Shown piece after piece: positions 60,241 through 64,000 of a stretch of DNA of 64,000 nucleotides. The DNA comes from Helianthus annuus (lineage: Eukaryota; Streptophyta; Magnoliopsida; Asterales; Asteraceae). The notes beneath the pieces are model-generated. The model ran no database searches and was not told the DNA's origin. It saw only the letters and a list, made by a program, of their open reading frames with translations. The DNA lies in the NCBI RefSeq assembly GCF_002127325.2, contig NC_035433.2:94621264-94685263 (forward strand), given 5' to 3'. Position 1 is the first letter of the stretch. The number at the start of each line of letters is the position of its first letter. A program made the translations under genes and the position numbers.

Positions 60241-60579
60241 AATATGTCTGAACTGAAACTGTTAAGGCTATGATGCATAAGCTGAGCCTGTGAGGTTACA
60301 TATGTGTTTCTTGTGCTTAAAACAGCTGTACATCATGCTTTAAAGGTTGTTTAAGTTTAGTGGAAAATTACTCTTGTACATCATGCTTTAAAGCGGGGTT
60401 ACATAACACAATAGACTGTGATGATGATTGTATTTTGAGGGTACATAGAAGATCCGAGTAGCATCTTGGCGGGGCAATATCCAGGTTGCATAGTTCTCAC
60501 TTTGCAACCGTGTGTTGCAGCCATGGCTTTACCCGTAGTTGTGTTCATCTCTCAATTACATGTCTGAGTCTTCCAGTTG
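60241..60579 (+). repeat. 339-bp exact repeat, copy 2
   Basis: See 58981-59319. Preceded by the third minisatellite block, which has three CTGTCGA-type units. Confidence 0.88.
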
Positions 60580-61140
60580 AGTGTAGTTGAGAGTTTGTAA
60601 AGTGTGAGTAGAGTGTAGATATCTCTGAATTATTTATAGAGACTGAAGCAAGCATGCTGTCTTTCAAGCATGCTGTCTTTCAAACAGTGTATGGAAGAGT
60701 GTTGATATATTATAGAGACTGCAGCAAGCAAGCTGTCTTTCACACAAAAGTAAAGTGTTGCTTTTTCCTGTTGATTGTACTTCCCTGCTTTTGGCATCCC
60801 TTTTTGTGAGATGTGATGTTGTTTTGTGAGATGTGTGAGCATTGAGAGAGAAAGCATATGGTGATCCGTGTGAAGTCAAATGGACGGTTTACGTAACACC
60901 CAAGCTATGACAGGTCATCATTCCAACGAGCTATCTTAGCAACCCGGTGTTAAAAGTCTTCCTTTTAAAAGGTCGAAGAACAGTTCAGGCTTGACCATAG
61001 ATGCGGTCTCACCATCCCATGTCAGATTCAAGAACAGTTCAGGTATGTCACTCGCAACTCGCAAGGAAACCTTTTTTTAGGATCTGAATTTAATTAGTTA
61101 TACCTTTGGTTAACGACTGTCACGATCACTATTTTTACAG

Positions 61141-61302
61141 AACAAGCTCACTTCGATCTTCTGGCTGCCGGAGAAAGTGTATCTGCTTGGAGAGTCTCGG
61201 AATCGGCTTTAGTGACGCTGAACGCTGCTTCATTCGAATCGATGGGGGCTTCATATGCAGAATGTTCCGTCACTTAGTGGTCTCATGCTCACTCAAGCAG
61301 AG
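61141..61302 (+). pseudogene. Captured exon, probably from a NO VEIN-like gene
   Basis: Bounded by a good acceptor (TTTTTACAG) and donor (AG|GTAAAG). One frame reads QAHFDLLAAGESVSAWRVSE then SALVTLNAASFESMG; after a shift near 61246 another frame reads LHMQNVPSLSGLM. From memory this order resembles part of the plant NO VEIN protein family (nuclear, needed for vascular patterning). That is a recollection, not a search. The frameshift and isolation show it is a transposon-carried fragment. Confidence 0.45.
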
Positions 61303-61499
61303 GTAAAGTAAAGTTTATCATCATTCATCAATTTTCTTTTCTTTTTTTTTTAGAATAAAGGTTTTTATATTTGCAACTTGACAAAATGTCATTTATATTA
61401 AATTTATTTTAAGTTAATAGTGTACTGGTTATAACTAATATCAAATCTTTACTAATACTTGATTTCTTTTTATCATGGTTGACTTTGCGAGAACTAACG

Positions 61500-62105
61500 G
61501 AGCTTGTGTTCTTAATATGTCTGAACTGAAAGTGTTTGAGGCTATGATGCATAAGCTGACTCTGTCAGGTTACATATTTGTTTCTTGTGCTTAAAACACG
61601 TGTACTTCATGCTTTAAAGGTTGTTTAAGTTTCGTGGCAAAATACTCTTGTTGTGTACTCCGGATTTTGTGTTCTTAATCTGTCTGAACTGAAAGTGTTT
61701 GAGGCTGTGATGCGAAAGCTGAGCTTGTGTTCTTAATAAACATATGTGAAGGACAAGATGGTAATTGAACAAGGTGTTGAAAAAACACTTAATGCACAAT
61801 GTACAACTGTTAAGGAACAAGAAAACACAAACCCTTTTACCCTTTACAAGGTTATACATCTTCCGTCCAAATGTTCTAAATCTGTCTGAACTGAAAGTGT
61901 TTGAGGCTGTGATGCGAAAGCTGAGCTTGTGTTCTTAATCTGTCTGAACTAAAAGTGTTGAGTCTATGATGCATAAGCTGACCTTGTGTTCTTAATCTGT
62001 CTGAACTAAAAGTGTTTTGAGGCTGTGATGCAAAAACTGAGCCTGTGTAATCTATCTGAACTGAAAGTGTTTGAGGCTGTGATGCAAAAACTGAGCCTGT
62101 GTAAT
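61500..62105 (+). repeat. Diverged 55-60 bp tandem units
   Basis: Repeated TCTGTCTGAACTRAAAGTG, GAGGCTGTGATGC and GTGTTCTTAAT segments; about six units, interrupted at 61738-61875 by a direct copy of the region's left end. Repeated minus-strand open frames here are by-products. Confidence 0.8.
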
Positions 62106-62108
62106 CTA

Positions 62109-62344
62109 TCCAACAACTCAAGCAAATGTTTTCTTTGCATTTTAGGGGGAACATGGGTGCTTCTCTCCCAGGGCATACAAAACATAGGTTATTGGCGGCA
62201 GCTCGCCATATTTAACATATAAAAAAACTTTATATGTTAAATTTGGCGGGCTTCCGCCAATGACCTGTGTCTTGTATGCCCTGTGGAGAGATGCACCCAT
62301 CTTCCCCCTAAAAAACATAGAAAACATTTGCTTGAGTTGTTGGA
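62109..62344. repeat. 236-bp foldback (near-perfect inverted repeat)
   Basis: Arms of about 110 bp begin TCCAACAACTCAAGC and end GCTTGAGTTGTTGGA, around an AT-rich centre near 62213-62240. Few mismatches. It resembles a MITE or a microRNA-like hairpin. No target duplication is evident. Confidence 0.88.
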
Positions 62345-63399
62345 CCGAGCGAACCTTGCATAATGCGTCAAGGGAAACTATTGGTCGAGCGAGACATTTG
62401 TTCAGGTATCCTTATTTCATGATAAAATGATTATGAATAGCTGTGCATAAACTAATCGCAAGTTTGTTTGGTATATGCAGGGTAATAGGGAACAGAGGTT
62501 GAACCTGTGGTTTGACGCAACAAAGAACTTCCGTACTTACTCTATTCTATGACTACTGCAGTGACACCGGTCGGCTTGAATCGAGCCCAAATCAGTTTTC
62601 TGGATTTGAAATGATAGCCATTCAAGTTTATAATAAAAAGCAATCATGCTGTAGTGAACTACTTTTAAAAAAAAAAAACAGATGTATGTATGTATGCATG
62701 TTCTGATTATATATTAGAAACCACCTACATATTTCTGATGCTTGAATGGGAACGACTATTGGACCAACAAAAACAAGATAATTTCATATTTATGATGCTA
62801 GCTACCAATATGTATTCATTATTGATTATCTTGTATACACTTGTACGAAGTGTCATGCACAGCAAAAGGTATAGTTATTCTTTGTGTGCATTGCCACTCA
62901 AGTTCATTGTTTGGGTCAACTAACGGGTCAAAATAGGCTTTCGAACTCTAAAAATGGATCTTCGGAATCAGTTAGTTGTAGCAAGAAAATGGTTGGTTGG
63001 GTTATGTGGTTAACTTTACTAGATATGCCATCACTTCATCTGTTATAAAACACAATATTGACCCATCGGTTGGCAGGTTTCAAATCTTGACTTGACCTTT
63101 AGAGCATATGTATTGGTAAATATCTGCCAACGTGCAGTAAGTAATCAGACAGTGTTACCTTTTCAACACTTAACATTTTAATGTTGTTTTTGTAGTTATG
63201 TTTAATACAAGTATAAATAGTTGGACAAAGGAACCTAAAATCTTGACCCGGATTACAATTTAAATTACATAAGGTACTAATAGATCCTACTTGACCCGGA
63301 TTACATCTCTAAACAATGAAACCCTAAAATCTTGAGCCATTTTTCTCTCTAAATTCACTTGCTACAATTTATCGCGCCATATTGAAATCGAAGAACAAC
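62345..63399. other. Non-coding right part of the mosaic element
   Basis: About 1 kb. An acceptor-like TATATGCAG at 62480 precedes a short open stretch (REQRLNLWFDATKNFRTYS in one frame) that I cannot assign. Two ACTTGACCCGGATTACA-type repeats lie near 63242-63306. No other gene seen. Confidence 0.45.
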
Positions 63400-63544
63400 A
63401 AACCTATAGGTGATAAACTAACGGTAAACGAGTATCCTATTGTAAATCGTCACTCCCGCCAAACCTATAGGTGATAAACTAACGGTAAACGAGTATTCTA
63501 TTGTAAATCGTCACTCCCGCCGCATCGCGCGGGTAAATGGCTAG
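63400..63544 (+). mobile_element. Helitron 3' terminus with duplicated 61-bp end segment
   Basis: Two tandem 61-bp copies (63400-63460 and 63461-63520) end in TCACTCCCGCC. After the second lies a hairpin CCCGC/GCGGG with an 8-nt loop (63516-63533), then 7 nt, then CTAG (63541-63544) and T. Hairpin plus CTRR, followed by T of an AT target, is the standard Helitron 3' end. Confidence 0.75.
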
Positions 63545-64000
63545 TATATATATATATATTATAATTAATTTAATTGCTTTACTCATTTGGCGCTTATAAC
63601 TTCTAAAATATAACGTTTTATAAAATGATGAATATGTCATTAGAACGAGAATTTTTTTATCTATATTTTGAACCAAGTTTCATTAAAAACGGAGTAGGTT
63701 CAAATATAATGTATTTTTATAGTTTTCAAACGATTCCTATGTTTGTTTAAATACTTCATATTTTTTAACTGTCAACTTACCCATGATCTATTAGTTTAAT
63801 AACTTTATTTTAAATTTAAAAATTTTGGGAATGTTACAACACGGCCTTGTGTCGGCTGGACACGACCTCGTGTGCAGACAAGATTCTTACACTTTTTGTC
63901 TGTATTCTGACTAAAAGTCAGACGAGAATCTTTTGGTGGACACGGGGGCATGCTGACCTGGACATGGCCCCGTGTCTAGAAGTTGTTTATGAAGTTTTGT
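63545..64000. other. Right flank, AT-rich, no gene seen
   Basis: Starts with a TA run; then AT-rich DNA. From about 63836 there are short GC-rich motifs such as GACACGACCTCGTGT and ACATGGCCCCGTGT, resembling the motif near 55370. Probably the start of another retroelement beyond the window. Confidence 0.5.

Larger units (their letters stand above)
57500..63544 (+). mobile_element. Mosaic non-autonomous element(s) ending in a Helitron 3' terminus
   Basis: A 6-kb block of inverted and direct repeats with no transposase, Rep or helicase. Its start region (57498-57690) recurs inverted at 59512-59707 and directly at 61735-61875, and a part recurs inverted at 60817-60891. Exon-like gene fragments lie inside. 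The right end has hairpin plus CTAG as in plant Helitrons. The left end (TACTACTTTAATAAAC next to the TA tract) is only a candidate terminus. Alternatively 57498-59707 is a separate element with 190-bp terminal inverted repeats (Pack-MULE-like). Confidence 0.55.

Noticed and set aside
58860..60290. Regularly repeated 28-29 bp units resembling a CRISPR array
   Set aside because: Units abut with no unique spacers, have no cas genes nearby and lie in plant transposon DNA; this is a minisatellite.
61876..62154. 92-codon minus-strand ORF with repeated SVFASQPQ segments
   Set aside because: The repetition comes from the tandem DNA units; no start context or domain supports a protein.

Overview
This 64-kb window is nuclear DNA of a flowering plant made almost entirely of transposable elements. 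I found no intact host gene, tRNA, rRNA or CRISPR array. Evidence for a plant: Ty3/gypsy polyproteins with a C-terminal chromodomain-like tail (Tekay/Del-type chromoviruses), LTRs of 1.7-4.4 kb, primer sites matching initiator tRNA-Met (TGGTATCAGAGC), an antisense spliced 'putative gypsy-type transposon' ORF, and a Helitron-type 3' end. The acidic pre-gag ORF and the LTR families remind me of Asteraceae (daisy family) elements. That family-level guess comes from memory and was not searched.

Layout, left to right. Element A (1-5580, +): broken pol and a 3' LTR, inserted into the gag-protease gene of element B (5581-11989, -). B keeps its 5' LTR (7614-11989), which has a 692-bp internal tandem duplication. 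B lies inside the 5' LTR of element F (+), which runs from 11990 to about 41520 and hosts the other insertions. F has a primer site, a minisatellite leader, an acidic ORF, a spliced gag with protease, and pol in three pieces. F is split first at 17455/29570 by complete element E (-, 17456-29569, target duplication CTTGC). E is itself split by a solo LTR (21559-25253, target duplication TCTTT). F is split again at 30182/38170 by solo LTR G (target duplication GATCC). G carries a 655-bp tandem duplication and a nested inverted solo LTR, H (33110-36610).

From about 41521 lies the 3' end of a Tat-like element D: an antisense four-exon ORF followed by an LTR. Complete element C (44386-54146, target duplication TGCGC) is inserted in that LTR. 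C is the youngest and best-preserved element. Its LTRs differ at about 1% of positions, and its gag-pol is broken only by a 13-bp deletion and one stop codon.

To the right come a small unrecognised minus-strand ORF (54873-55319), two minus-oriented LTR fragments (55786-57465), a (TA)n tract, and a mosaic of inverted and direct repeats (57500-63544). That mosaic carries exon-like fragments of a myosin and probably of NO VEIN, a 236-bp foldback, and a Helitron 3' terminus.

How the parts relate: the window is a chronology of nested insertions (F older than B and A; F older than E and its solo LTR; F older than G and H; D older than C), followed by LTR-LTR recombination and decay. Most premature stops are C-to-T or G-to-A type changes. 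The least explained signals are short palindromes placed just upstream of TATA boxes in several unrelated LTR families, the double polypurine tract/LTR junction of element C, and the well-kept antisense ORF of D.
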